Source: Galbibacter marinus (GTDB lineage Bacteria > Bacteroidota > Bacteroidia > Flavobacteriales > Flavobacteriaceae). From it: 64,000 nucleotides of DNA. Position 1 is the first letter of the stretch; the number at the start of each line of letters is the position of its first letter. Position numbers and translations under genes: made by a program. Under the pieces are notes generated by a model. It did no database searches and was not told the origin of the DNA. It saw nothing but the letters and a program-made list of their open reading frames with translations. Below, one piece after another: positions 52,561-61,590 of the stretch. The stretch lies in the NCBI RefSeq assembly GCF_000300875.1, contig NZ_AMSG01000004.1:124001-188000 (forward strand), given 5' to 3'.

Positions 52561-53945
52561 AAACAGCACACTTATATCTATTGATGCTTTGTTTTGTGTG
52601 GAGTCTTTCTGCGCAAGAGAAACAACTTCCACCTGAGGGTGGGGAGCCTCGAGCTTTTACTTTGCCTGAAAAACAAGTAGTACAGCTCGATAATGGATTG
52701 GAGCTTGTCATGGTGCCTTATGGGGCTATTCCTAAAGCTACTATTAGTATTCAGGTTAAAACGGGTAATATTAACGAGACCAAGGATCAAGTATGGCTAT
52801 CTGATTTGATGGCTGATTTGATGGAACAGGGTAGCCGCTCTATGGATGCTAAAGTACTTTCTGACACCATGGCTTCCATGGGAGGAAATTTAAATGTTTC
52901 TGTCAGTCCGCATGTTACCTCTTTAAGTTCCAGTGTACTGTCAGAATTCACCACTTCAGCATTGGAAGTGATGGCTGAGGTATTGCGGTATCCCAAATGG
53001 CCAGAAGCAGAACTTGATCGCTTGAAAAACGATATGAAAAGAAACTTGGCAATAAGTCTTTCTAGACCTAGTTCACAAGCCAATGCAGCATTTTTTGATA
53101 AACTCTATAAGGATCACCCGTATGGGAATTTTTATCCCACAGATACGATGATTTCTTCGTACACCATGAAGGATGTTACTGAGTTTTACAATGATAATTT
53201 TGGTGCTAAAAGAACGGTGGTTTATGTAGTGGGTAAATTTGATCCTGCCCAAGTGGAGCAAGCAGTTCGTGCAGGTTTTGATTCTTGGCAAGTTGGTCCA
53301 GATGTAAATTATCCTACCACAGAACCACAAACACAACAGCTCGTACAGATAATTGATCGACCTAATGCACCACAATCAACTATTATTTATGGGTTGCCGA
53401 CCATTGATCCTTCCAATGATGATTTCTTAGCCTTAGATATCACCAATTCGCTTCTCGGGGGGTCGTTCGGGTCTCGAATCACCAGTAATATACGCGAAGA
53501 CAAAGGTTATACTTATTCGCCGTATAGTAATTTGAAAAGTAATTATAAATCTGGGGTATGGTATGAATCGGCAGATGTTACCTCTGAGTATACGGGCGCA
53601 TCACTTCAGGAGATTAAAAAAGAAATTATCAAACTTCAAGATTCGGTGCCTAGTGGCGAAGAACTCAAAGGAATTAAAAATTATGAAGCTGGGGTATTTG
53701 TATTGCAGAATTCCTCGCCTGCAGGTATAATAGGTCAATTGAGTTTCTTGGATTTACATGGACTTCCAGAGTCTTGGCTGGAGAATAAGGTGGATAACAT
53801 TATGTCAATTACTCCAGAGCAGGTTAGCGAAATGACTAAGAAATATATCAGGCCTGAGGATATGACTTTGATTATTGTCGGAGATAAGGAAAAAGTGAAA
53901 ATGCAAGTCAAAGAAACCTTTTTAAATAATGTTATAATAGATTGA
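52557..53945 (+). CDS. M16 family peptidase homologue, non-catalytic partner
   Basis: A 462-residue M16-like protein with an N-terminal signal peptide (MKTAHLYLLMLCFVWSLSA). The fold is clear (VQLDNGLELVMVPYGAIPKATISIQVKTGNI; LLGGSFGSRITSNIREDKGYTYSPYS). The HxxEH zinc motif is replaced by the sequence LSDLMADLMEQG, so no zinc site is expected. It keeps the Arg/Tyr-containing C-terminal region that helps bind substrate in M16 pairs (REDKGYTYSP). Translationally coupled to the catalytic partner by the ATGA overlap. Confidence 0.92.
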   Translation: MKTAHLYLLMLCFVWSLSAQEKQLPPEGGEPRAFTLPEKQVVQLDNGLELVMVPYGAIPKATISIQVKTGNINETKDQVWLSDLMADLMEQGSRSMDAKVLSDTMASMGGNLNVSVSPHVTSLSSSVLSEFTTSALEVMAEVLRYPKWPEAELDRLKNDMKRNLAISLSRPSSQANAAFFDKLYKDHPYGNFYPTDTMISSYTMKDVTEFYNDNFGAKRTVVYVVGKFDPAQVEQAVRAGFDSWQVGPDVNYPTTEPQTQQLVQIIDRPNAPQSTIIYGLPTIDPSNDDFLALDITNSLLGGSFGSRITSNIREDKGYTYSPYSNLKSNYKSGVWYESADVTSEYTGASLQEIKKEIIKLQDSVPSGEELKGIKNYEAGVFVLQNSSPAGIIGQLSFLDLHGLPESWLENKVDNIMSITPEQVSEMTKKYIRPEDMTLIIVGDKEKVKMQVKETFLNNVIID

Positions 53946-54003
53946 TTTAGAATTCACTTTTTTAACCTAAGAAGTTAAAACTTCAATTTATTTTATAAAA
54001 ATT

Positions 54004-54045
54004 CAAAGCTACTGATTGTGTTAAAATTAGTAGCTTTGTGTTTTT
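54004..54045 (+). terminator. Terminator of the M16 pair
   Basis: CAAAGCTACT (54004-54013) and AGTAGCTTTG (54029-54038) form a perfect 10-bp stem followed by GTGTTTTT. The right arm includes TAGCTTTG, which also matches TAnnTTTG and could double as an mdh -7 element, 42 bases before the mdh ATG. Confidence 0.65.
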
Positions 54046-54080
54046 AACATACAACGTTTAAATATAAATCTTTAAAAAAT

Positions 54081-55007
54081 ATGAAAGTTACAGTTGTTGG
54101 TGCGGGATCGGTAGGTGCGAGCTGCGCCGAGTACATTGCTATTAAAGACTTTGCATCTGAGGTAGTTTTATTGGATATCAAAGAAGGATATGCAGAAGGA
54201 AAAGCCATGGACTTGATGCAAACAGCCTCTTTAAATGGTTTTGATACCAAAATTACGGGAGTTACTGGAGATTATTCCAAAACAGCCGATACGGATGTTG
54301 CCGTGATCACTAGTGGTATTCCACGTAAACCAGGGATGACACGTGAGGAGCTTATTGGAATTAATGCAGGAATTGTTAAGGATGTATCTGATAATTTAAT
54401 AAAGCATTCTCCAAATGTGATTATTATAGTGGTGAGTAATCCAATGGATACCATGACATATTTGGTGCATAAAACAACTGGACTTGCAAAAAATAAAATT
54501 ATTGGAATGGGTGGTGCTTTAGATAGCGCTCGTTTTAAATACAGATTAGCAGAAGCTTTAGAGGCTCCTATCTCTGATGTTGACGGAATGGTTATCGGTG
54601 GTCACAGCGACACTGGAATGATTCCATTAACAAGATTGGCTACTCGTAACAGCCTTCCAGTTCATAAAATTCTCTCCGAAGAACGTCTTACTCAAGTGAG
54701 TGAAGAGACTAAAGTTGGTGGGGCTACACTTACTAAATTACTAGGGACATCTGCATGGTATGCACCAGGAGCAGCGGTATCTGGCTTAGTTCAAGCTATT
54801 GCTTGTGATCAAAAGAAAATGTTCCCATGTTCTGCACTTTTAGAAGGAGAGTATGGAATGTCTGATATCAGTATAGGGGTGCCGGTTATACTTGGTAAAA
54901 ACGGAATTGAGAGCATTGTTGAGATTGAATTAACAGAGGCTGAAAAAGCTAAAATGGAAGAAAGTGCTGCGGGTGTACGTAAAACAAACGGCCTGTTAGA
55001 ATTATAA
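54081..55007 (+). CDS. mdh: NAD-dependent malate dehydrogenase
   Basis: Oxidises malate to oxaloacetate in the citric acid cycle. The 308 residues belong to the lactate-dehydrogenase-like type. The NAD loop is VVGAGSVGASCAEYIA, and the Asp binding NAD ribose lies in VLLDIKEGYAEG. The substrate loop is SGIPRKPGMTREEL (the Arg after Pro selects malate over lactate), and VVSNPMDTMTYL follows. The catalytic His lies in MVIGGHSDTGMIPL, where most homologues read GGHGDxMVP; the His and Asp are kept. It is monocistronic between two terminators. Confidence 0.95.
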   Translation: MKVTVVGAGSVGASCAEYIAIKDFASEVVLLDIKEGYAEGKAMDLMQTASLNGFDTKITGVTGDYSKTADTDVAVITSGIPRKPGMTREELIGINAGIVKDVSDNLIKHSPNVIIIVVSNPMDTMTYLVHKTTGLAKNKIIGMGGALDSARFKYRLAEALEAPISDVDGMVIGGHSDTGMIPLTRLATRNSLPVHKILSEERLTQVSEETKVGGATLTKLLGTSAWYAPGAAVSGLVQAIACDQKKMFPCSALLEGEYGMSDISIGVPVILGKNGIESIVEIELTEAEKAKMEESAAGVRKTNGLLEL

Positions 55008-55037
55008 AACTTACCACTCCATTGTCAATTTAATAAA

Positions 55038-55076
55038 ATATCCTGCGAAGATTACTCTTTCGTGGGATTTTTTATG
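55038..55076 (+). terminator. Terminator after mdh
   Basis: ATCCTGCGAAG pairs imperfectly with CTTTCGTGGGAT and is followed by TTTTTT, about 35 bases after the mdh stop. Confidence 0.6.
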
Positions 55077-55098
55077 ACTTAAATCTTGGAAAAAATAA

Positions 55099-55129
55099 TT
55101 GTCAGTTCATATCGTAAACGCTATATTTG
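55099..55129 (+). promoter_or_regulatory. Bacteroidota-type promoter for secDF
   Basis: TTG at 55099-55101, a 20-base spacer and TATATTTG at 55122-55129 match the consensus in every defined position. The transcript would start near 55136, about 29 bases before the ATG at 55165. Confidence 0.7.
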
Positions 55130-55164
55130 TCCGTTTTTATAATTGACCATTAAAATAAATCAGA

Positions 55165-58152
55165 ATGCAGAATAAAGGACTTGTTAGGCTATTTGCTGTT
55201 TTGTTCGCTCTTGTAAGTATTTATCAGTTGTCATTTACCTTTGTTGCAAGCAAGGTAGAAGCAGATGCAGAGGAGTATGCTTACAATAAAATCTCAGATC
55301 AAGAAGAGGACTACGTAGCGAAGCGTGAGAAGGTGGAATCTAGATACTTAGATTCACTTCAAAATGAAAAGGTATTTGATCTTGGATTTACAGACTTCAC
55401 ATTGAAGGAAGTAAAAGAGAAAGAACTCAACAAAGGTTTAGACCTTAAAGGGGGGATCAACGTAACCCTCCAGGTATCGGTTAAGGATATATTGAAAGGA
55501 TTAGCAAATGACTCTAAAGATCCAATCTTCAATAAAGCCTTGGATCAAGCTGATGAAGCTTCGAAAAATAGCCAAGATGACTATGTTGATTTATTCTTCC
55601 AAGAATTTACAAAATTAAGTGGTGGTACAACCAAGTTGGCTTCACCGGATATTTTTGCTAATAAAGTATTGAGCGAGGATATTAATTTCCAAATGACCGA
55701 TGCACAGGTACAACCTGTTTTGCGTAGAAAAATTGACGAGTCTATTACTTCAGCCTTTGAAGTATTACGTCAACGTATCGATAAGTTTGGGGTTACCTCT
55801 CCTAATATCCAGAGACTTGGAACTTCAGGGCGTATTCTAGTTGAATTACCTGGGGCTAAGGATGTGGATCGAGTAAAAAGTCTTCTACAGAGTACTGCGC
55901 AGTTAGAGTTCTGGGAAACCTACAAAGCAGAAGATGTAAATTCTTTTATGATTGCTGCTAACAATAGGCTAATTGATATTCTAGAGGTAAACGATACTAC
56001 AACAACTCAGGAAGATGATGAAGAAGCTTCTGAGATCGACTCTTTGCTTTCTGATGCTGTTAAAGATTCTGCTGATGTAGCTACCCAAGTTAATCCATTG
56101 TATGACCTTATGGTTAGCGGTGGAATGCAAGGTTCTCCAATTATAGCAAGAGTTGCTATTAAGGATACGGCAAAATTCAATGAATATATTAGTATGCCTG
56201 AGATTCGTCAGTTATTACCAGCGAATCTGCAGTATGTTGAATTTGGATGGGGTATTGCTCCTAAGGATTCACAAGTTTTAGATTTATATGCCCTTAAAGG
56301 GAACCGTGAGAGTCAACCTAATATGAGTGGTGATGTGATTACGGATGCACAGCAGACCTATGATATGGCTGGTAGACCAGCAGTATCTATGCAAATGGAT
56401 AATCGTGGTGCTAAAATATGGGAAGAACTTACTGGAAAAGCATTTAGAGAGGGTGGTAATATTGCAATCGTTCTTGATAATGTTGTATACTCAGCACCTG
56501 GTGTTTCTAAAGGTGCTATTAGTGGTGGTAATTCTGAAATTTCAGGAGACTTTACCCTCAATGAAGCAAATGACTTAGCGAACGTTTTAAGAGCAGGTAA
56601 ATTACCCGCTTCAGCGGATATTATTCAATCTGCTGTTGTTGGACCCTCATTAGGACAAGAGGCTATTGATAGTGGAATGTTCTCATTCTTAGTAGCCGCT
56701 TTTCTGGTACTTGTTTGGATGATAACTTACTATGGAAGAGCGGGATTATATGCGGATGTAGCATTAGTGCTTAACATTGTATTGATCTTCGGAATTCTCG
56801 CTGGACTAGGCTTTGTTTTAACCCTTCCTGGTATTGCTGGTATTGTACTTACAATTGGTATGTCAGTGGATGCAAACGTGATTATATTTGAACGTATAAA
56901 AGAGGAATTACGTGCAGGGAAAGGGCAAATTCAAGCGATCACTGATGGTTTTGCAAATGCATTATCCTCAATTCTTGATGCAAATATTACCACGGGATTA
57001 ACTGCTATTGTTCTTTTGATGTTCGGTTCAGGACCAATTCAAGGATTTGCAACAACTCTTATAATTGGTATCCTTACTTCTTTGTTTACGGCAATATTTA
57101 TTACTCGACTAATGTTAGAGGGTGATCTTGCAAAAAATAAAAGGAATTTCACCTTTACCACATTTATCACAGATAAATTACCTAAAAACCGTAATATTGA
57201 TTTCTTAGGTAAGCGTAAGATAGCATATATTATATCAGGAGTACTTGTCCTTATAAGTATTGTTAGTTTGACAACTAAAGGACTTGAGGGTGGTATTGAT
57301 TTTGTAGGTGGTCGTTCTTATCAAGTTCGATTTGTTGACCCTGTGAATCCTACTCAAATTGGCGAGGAATTGAGTGCAGTTTTAGGAAGCACAGAGGTGA
57401 AAACCTTTGGAGATGCCAATCAGGTTAAAATTACCACTAAATATAAAGTTGATGTTGAGGGTAGCGAGGTAGATGATGAAATACAAAATTTGTTATATGA
57501 TAATTTGGTGAAGTACTACCCAGAAAACTTCACGTATAACGATTTCACTCTTGGAGCAAATTCTTCTCAAATAGGTATTTTACAAGCCGTAAAAGTTGGA
57601 CCTACTATTGCAGATGATATAAAAAAAGATGCGCTTTGGGCTGTACTAGGTTCTCTAGTTGTTATATTCTTATTTATTTTACTTAGATTCCGTAAATGGC
57701 AGTTCTCCTTAGGAGCAGTAGCTTCCCTTACTCATGATGTGATTATCGTTCTTGGAGTCTTCTCACTCACATCACACTTAATGCCTTTTAGCATGGAGGT
57801 AGATCAGTCCTTTATTGCAGCTATCCTAACTGTGGTTGGTTATTCTATTAACGATACGGTTATTATATTTGATAGGATTCGTGAAGAAACTCAAAAACGT
57901 GGTTGGAGAGGTGTGGCTATTGTAAATAGCGCTTTAAATAGTACAATTAATAGAACATTGAATACTTCATTAACTACTTTGGTAGTGCTTATTTCCATCT
58001 TTATATTTGGAGGTGAGTCATTACGTGGATTTATGTTTGCGATGATTGTAGGTATTACAGTAGGGACATTCTCATCTTTAATGATAGCAACTCCTATTAT
58101 GTTTGATACCACTAAGGATAAGGGTGAACAAGACAAAGCTTTAGATGCTTAA
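55165..58152 (+). CDS. secDF: Fused protein translocase subunit SecDF
   Basis: Inner-membrane proton-driven accessory of the Sec translocon; here SecD and SecF are one 995-residue chain. SecD part: first membrane helix, periplasmic P1 (ELNKGLDLKGGINVTLQVSV; FEVLRQRIDKFGVTSPNIQRLGTSGRILVELPG), then membrane block (GIAGIVLTIGMSVDANVIIFERIKEELRAGK) with the functional Asp. SecF part starts near residue 685 (KIAYIISGVLVLISIVSLTTKGLEGGIDFVGGRSYQVRF) and contains VVGYSINDTVIIFDRIREE. Fusion of the two is normal in Bacteroidota. An insertion of acidic residues (TTTQEDDEEASEIDSLLSD) lies in P1. Confidence 0.96.
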   Translation: MQNKGLVRLFAVLFALVSIYQLSFTFVASKVEADAEEYAYNKISDQEEDYVAKREKVESRYLDSLQNEKVFDLGFTDFTLKEVKEKELNKGLDLKGGINVTLQVSVKDILKGLANDSKDPIFNKALDQADEASKNSQDDYVDLFFQEFTKLSGGTTKLASPDIFANKVLSEDINFQMTDAQVQPVLRRKIDESITSAFEVLRQRIDKFGVTSPNIQRLGTSGRILVELPGAKDVDRVKSLLQSTAQLEFWETYKAEDVNSFMIAANNRLIDILEVNDTTTTQEDDEEASEIDSLLSDAVKDSADVATQVNPLYDLMVSGGMQGSPIIARVAIKDTAKFNEYISMPEIRQLLPANLQYVEFGWGIAPKDSQVLDLYALKGNRESQPNMSGDVITDAQQTYDMAGRPAVSMQMDNRGAKIWEELTGKAFREGGNIAIVLDNVVYSAPGVSKGAISGGNSEISGDFTLNEANDLANVLRAGKLPASADIIQSAVVGPSLGQEAIDSGMFSFLVAAFLVLVWMITYYGRAGLYADVALVLNIVLIFGILAGLGFVLTLPGIAGIVLTIGMSVDANVIIFERIKEELRAGKGQIQAITDGFANALSSILDANITTGLTAIVLLMFGSGPIQGFATTLIIGILTSLFTAIFITRLMLEGDLAKNKRNFTFTTFITDKLPKNRNIDFLGKRKIAYIISGVLVLISIVSLTTKGLEGGIDFVGGRSYQVRFVDPVNPTQIGEELSAVLGSTEVKTFGDANQVKITTKYKVDVEGSEVDDEIQNLLYDNLVKYYPENFTYNDFTLGANSSQIGILQAVKVGPTIADDIKKDALWAVLGSLVVIFLFILLRFRKWQFSLGAVASLTHDVIIVLGVFSLTSHLMPFSMEVDQSFIAAILTVVGYSINDTVIIFDRIREETQKRGWRGVAIVNSALNSTINRTLNTSLTTLVVLISIFIFGGESLRGFMFAMIVGITVGTFSSLMIATPIMFDTTKDKGEQDKALDA

Positions 58153-58172
58153 TTAAAAGCAACTAGTGTCAT

Positions 58173-58207
58173 AAAAAAAGAACTGTCAGTGAGGCAGTTC
58201 TTTTTTT
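58173..58207 (+). terminator. Terminator after secDF
   Basis: AAAAAAAGAACTG (58173-58185) and CAGTTCTTTTTTT (58195-58207) form a 13-bp stem with a 9-base loop and a T tract, 20 bases after the stop codon. Confidence 0.85.
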
Positions 58208-58352
58208 ATGATCTAACTCCAAGTAACATCTTTCTTTTGAAAGGTACTATTTGATGGGTGTCGCTGTATGTAATTCTCAGTAGCTTAACAAATATTCAAG
58301 TTGTACCGACTTTAATATCACTTTTTAATCTTTTTAGCGTAGAATTAATACG

Positions 58353-58360
58353 TAACTTTG
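58353..58360 (+). promoter_or_regulatory. -7 element upstream of the cobalamin riboswitch
   Basis: TAACTTTG matches TAnnTTTG and lies about 40 bases before the riboswitch core. The transcript would begin near 58367, so the metE mRNA leader is about 340 bases long. No TTG at correct spacing was seen. Confidence 0.5.
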
Positions 58361-58394
58361 CATCTTTAAAAATGTTCTTTACATAGGAATCAGT

Positions 58395-58552
58395 CTAGGA
58401 CGGTTTGGGTAATACCAACTAAGAGGGAATTGTGTGAAAATCACAAGCTGTCGCGCAACTGTAAGTAACCATTTAAAGTTTTTACAATTAAATCCACTGT
58501 TTTAATCGATGGGAAGGAAGTAAAAATGTTACAAGCCAGGAGACCTACCACT
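58395..58552 (+). promoter_or_regulatory. Cobalamin (B12) riboswitch
   Basis: The conserved core is visible in order: GGTTTGGGTAATACCAACTAAGAGGGAAT, then GTGTGAAAATCACAAGCTGTCGCGCAACTGTAAG, and the B12 box AAGCCAGGAGACCTACC at 58533-58549. This is a class I (adenosylcobalamin-type) layout. It sits 155 bases before metE, the B12-independent methionine synthase, so B12 is expected to switch metE off and favour the B12-dependent enzyme encoded elsewhere. Boundaries are approximate. Confidence 0.95.
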
Positions 58553-58643
58553 ACTAAAATGATAATGCTTTCGCGAATTTGAAGCTGTATCAGATACTGA
58601 TGAACTTTTCCTTTTTAAAGGGGAGGTATCATTGGTCAAAGTT

Positions 58644-58695
58644 TTAAATCAGCAGAGCCTCTAGGTCTTGAACGTTCTTTGTTTAACTGATTTAA
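58644..58695 (+). promoter_or_regulatory. Stem near the metE start, possible expression platform
   Basis: TTAAATCAG (58644-58652) and CTGATTTAA (58687-58695) form a perfect 9-bp stem ending 9 bases before the metE ATG. It could hide the ribosome binding region when B12 is bound (translational control). This is inference; no T-tract terminator was found between the B12 box and the ATG. Confidence 0.4.
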
Positions 58696-58704
58696 TTCAT
58701 AAAA

Positions 58705-61023
58705 ATGATTACACACAATCTGGGGTATCCGCGTATTGGTACCAAAAGAGCGCTCAAGTTTGCGCTAGAAGATTATTGGTCTGGTAAAATTACCCAAGAC
58801 ACACTTCTTTTAAAGGCTAAGCAGCTTCGAAAAGAGCACTGGCTAGTTCAACAAAACAACGGAATTGAGATTATTCCTACCAATGATTTTTCTTTCTATG
58901 ACCAAGTACTGGATCTTAGTTTTACCTTAGGAGCTATAGCTCCACGGTACATGGAAAGCTTTAATATTCCAGATCGGAGTTTAGATCTTTACTTTGCAAT
59001 GGCTAGAGGGCAGCAGAGAGAAGGAGCTGATGTTATTGCCATGGAGATGACCAAGTGGTTCGATACGAATTATCATTATATCGTACCCGAATTTTATAAA
59101 GATCAGGTTTTTGATCTCAATACTGATAAAATTCTTAATGAACTCCAAGAGGCAATAGAACTTGGTATTACACCTAAACCTGTATTAATTGGTCCTATAT
59201 CTTATTTGCTTTTAGGGAAGGAGAAAGAACCAGGTTTTGATCGACTGGATTTACTTGAAAAACTCCTGCCAATCTATATTGAGCTGTTGCAACAAATTAA
59301 AGAAAATGGCGCAAATTGGATTCAGATCGATGAACCATTTTTGGTAATGGATATTGCTAAAGATATGCAAGATCAATATACTGTCGTATTTGATAGGATA
59401 GCAAAAGAGGTTCCAGAATTGAAAGTGATTTTAGCGACTTATTTTGGTGACTTGGGTCATTGCAGTTCTTGGGTTACAAAACTTCCTGTACATGCACTGC
59501 ATGTTGATTTGGTACGTGGAAGAGATAGCTATAGTACGGTGTTAGAATCACTGGATCCGAATATAAGTCTTTCCCTAGGGATTGTTGATGGGCGTAACAT
59601 ATGGAAGAATGATTATAAGGTTTCTCTAAAACTTATACAAAAGGCAATAGGCGTTTTGGGAGCCTCTAGGGTGATGCTAGCACCTTCTTGTTCGCTTTTA
59701 CATGTGCCCTTTGATTTAGATCAGGAGAAGGAAACTGAAAGTCTGCCAAGTGAAGTTAAAAGCTGGATGGCCTTTGCAAAACAAAAACTAAAAGAAATTG
59801 TTCACCTTAGTGAATTGGCTGTCGACTCTCTCGGGAATGTGAGTGTTTTGGAACAAAATATGAAAGTGCACCGGGATAAACTACATTCCGATTTAATTCA
59901 CAACAGGCAGGTGAAATTAGCTGTGAGTGACCTAGAGGATTCTGACGCCGTTCGTAAGAGTGAATTTAAAGCCAGGCAATCGCTTCAAAAGCAGCACCTA
60001 AGGCTTCCTATCTTCCCTACGACCACCATTGGGTCTTTTCCTCAAACTTCTCAGATCAGAGCCTTACGTTCTAAGCTAAGAAACACAAGGATTGATCAAG
60101 GTGAATATGATTCACAAATCGCTCAAGTTATTAAAGAGACTATTTTATGGCAGCAGCAAATTGGGTTAGATGTTTTAGTTCATGGGGAATTTGAACGCAA
60201 TGACATGGTAGAATACTTTGGAGAGCAATTGGAAGGATTTGCTTTTACTAATTTTGGATGGGTTCAAAGCTATGGCTCTAGGGCAGTTAAGCCTCCTATA
60301 ATTTATGGAGATGTATTCAGACCACATCCAATGACTGTGAAATGGACCTCTTATGCCCAAGGCCTTACAGATCTTCCAGTAAAAGGTATGTTAACAGGCC
60401 CTGTAACCATCTTACAGTGGTCATTTGTACGCAATGACCAGCCACGAGAAACCACTGCGAATCAAATAGCACTTGCTATTAGTGAAGAGGTGAAAGATCT
60501 AGAAAAAGCGGGGATTCAGATAATTCAAATTGATGAGCCTGCTATTCGCGAAGGACTTCCTCTAAAGCGTGGTGATTGGGATACCTATCTCAATTGGGCT
60601 ATCAAAGCTTTTAGAATTAGCGCATCCAAGGTGCAGGACACCACCCAAATCCATACTCATATGTGTTACTCGGAGTTCAATGATATTATTAAGCATATAG
60701 CTGCAATGGATGCTGATGTAATTACCATAGAAACTTCTCGTTCTCATATGGAATTGCTCGACGCCTTTGTGGATTTTAAATATCCCAATGAGATTGGTCC
60801 AGGAGTGTATGACATTCACTCTCCTAGGGTGCCCTCTGAAAAGGAAATGACAGCCTTATTAGAAAAAGCCGCTTGTTTGATTCCAATGGAAAACCTATGG
60901 GTGAACCCTGATTGTGGTTTAAAAACAAGAGGTTGGATTGAGACCAAAGATGCTTTACTTAAAATGGTTAGTGCTGCTAAAGCACTACGCAGGAAGTATC
61001 AGGGTGACCTAGTTTCAGAATAA
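58705..61023 (+). CDS. metE: Cobalamin-independent methionine synthase
   Basis: Transfers the methyl group of 5-methyl-tetrahydropteroyltri-glutamate to homocysteine, the last step of methionine synthesis. The 772 residues have two related barrels: N-terminal half MITHNLGYPRIGTKRALKFALEDYWSGK, and C-terminal half starting LPIFPTTTIGSFPQTSQIRALR. Zinc ligands are visible in TQIHTHMCYSEFND (His and Cys), ITIETSRSHME (Glu) and VNPDCGLKTRGW (Cys). Other blocks are MLTGPVTILQWSFVR and QIDEPAIREGLPL. It is a single gene controlled by the upstream cobalamin riboswitch and ended by a strong terminator. Confidence 0.97.
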   Translation: MITHNLGYPRIGTKRALKFALEDYWSGKITQDTLLLKAKQLRKEHWLVQQNNGIEIIPTNDFSFYDQVLDLSFTLGAIAPRYMESFNIPDRSLDLYFAMARGQQREGADVIAMEMTKWFDTNYHYIVPEFYKDQVFDLNTDKILNELQEAIELGITPKPVLIGPISYLLLGKEKEPGFDRLDLLEKLLPIYIELLQQIKENGANWIQIDEPFLVMDIAKDMQDQYTVVFDRIAKEVPELKVILATYFGDLGHCSSWVTKLPVHALHVDLVRGRDSYSTVLESLDPNISLSLGIVDGRNIWKNDYKVSLKLIQKAIGVLGASRVMLAPSCSLLHVPFDLDQEKETESLPSEVKSWMAFAKQKLKEIVHLSELAVDSLGNVSVLEQNMKVHRDKLHSDLIHNRQVKLAVSDLEDSDAVRKSEFKARQSLQKQHLRLPIFPTTTIGSFPQTSQIRALRSKLRNTRIDQGEYDSQIAQVIKETILWQQQIGLDVLVHGEFERNDMVEYFGEQLEGFAFTNFGWVQSYGSRAVKPPIIYGDVFRPHPMTVKWTSYAQGLTDLPVKGMLTGPVTILQWSFVRNDQPRETTANQIALAISEEVKDLEKAGIQIIQIDEPAIREGLPLKRGDWDTYLNWAIKAFRISASKVQDTTQIHTHMCYSEFNDIIKHIAAMDADVITIETSRSHMELLDAFVDFKYPNEIGPGVYDIHSPRVPSEKEMTALLEKAACLIPMENLWVNPDCGLKTRGWIETKDALLKMVSAAKALRRKYQGDLVSE

Positions 61024-61034
61024 TTATTTCAACT

Positions 61035-61073
61035 AAATTAAGGAGCTGTAGGTTATTTACAGCTCCTTAATTT
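61035..61073. terminator. Bidirectional terminator between metE and DUF192 gene
   Basis: AAATTAAGGAGCTGTA (61035-61050) and TACAGCTCCTTAATTT (61058-61073) form a perfect 16-bp stem with a 7-base loop. It lies between two convergent genes (stops at 61023 and 61099) and has A/T ends on both sides, so it can serve both. Confidence 0.85.
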
Positions 61074-61098
61074 AAGCTTACTATTGTGTAATTAAGTC

Positions 61099-61590
61099 TT
61101 ATTCTTGAGTGAATTCAATGCGGTCTCCACTTTGAAGTTTCCACATTTCAATCATTCCGGCGTTAAGTTCTAAAACATATTGGGCTGGCCCTTGGGATCG
61201 TAATGATTCCTCGGACATTGGTGCGGCGTTTTCGATGCTATTGATAATCCTATTATTACTGTCGATAAATAAGATGTCTAATGGAATGCTGGTGTTTTTC
61301 ATGAAGAAGGAACGCGGCTGCTCATCTTCGAAAATAAAAAGCATCCCTTGATTGTTCTCCATAGAGGTTCTATACATAAGGCCAGTTTGACGTTCATATT
61401 CATTATCAGCAATCTCGATATCAATATTTCCTATCTTAAGTGAATCACCTTTATAGATGCTTAATTCACCTTCCTTTTTAAAACTTAATTCTGTAGTCTT
61501 AATTTCTTTCTTTGTTTGGGTTTCACAGCTAACTAAAGCCATACAAAAAAGAATGATTAGGACTAAAGTTCTGATTATAAAATTGATCAT
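61099..61590 (-). CDS. DUF192 family lipoprotein
   Basis: A 163-residue lipoprotein (FCMALVSC before ETQTKKE) with a DUF192 domain over about 50-160: IEIADNEYERQTGLMYRTSMENNQGMLFIFEDEQPRSFFMKNTSIPLDILFIDSNNRIINSIENAAPMSE, then QYVLELNAGMIEMWKLQSGDRIEF. Family function is unknown. Its start overlaps the lgt stop by 4 bases (ATGA), so it is translationally coupled to lgt, whose product would lipidate it. Confidence 0.9.
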   Translation of the reverse strand: MINFIIRTLVLIILFCMALVSCETQTKKEIKTTELSFKKEGELSIYKGDSLKIGNIDIEIADNEYERQTGLMYRTSMENNQGMLFIFEDEQPRSFFMKNTSIPLDILFIDSNNRIINSIENAAPMSEESLRSQGPAQYVLELNAGMIEMWKLQSGDRIEFTQE

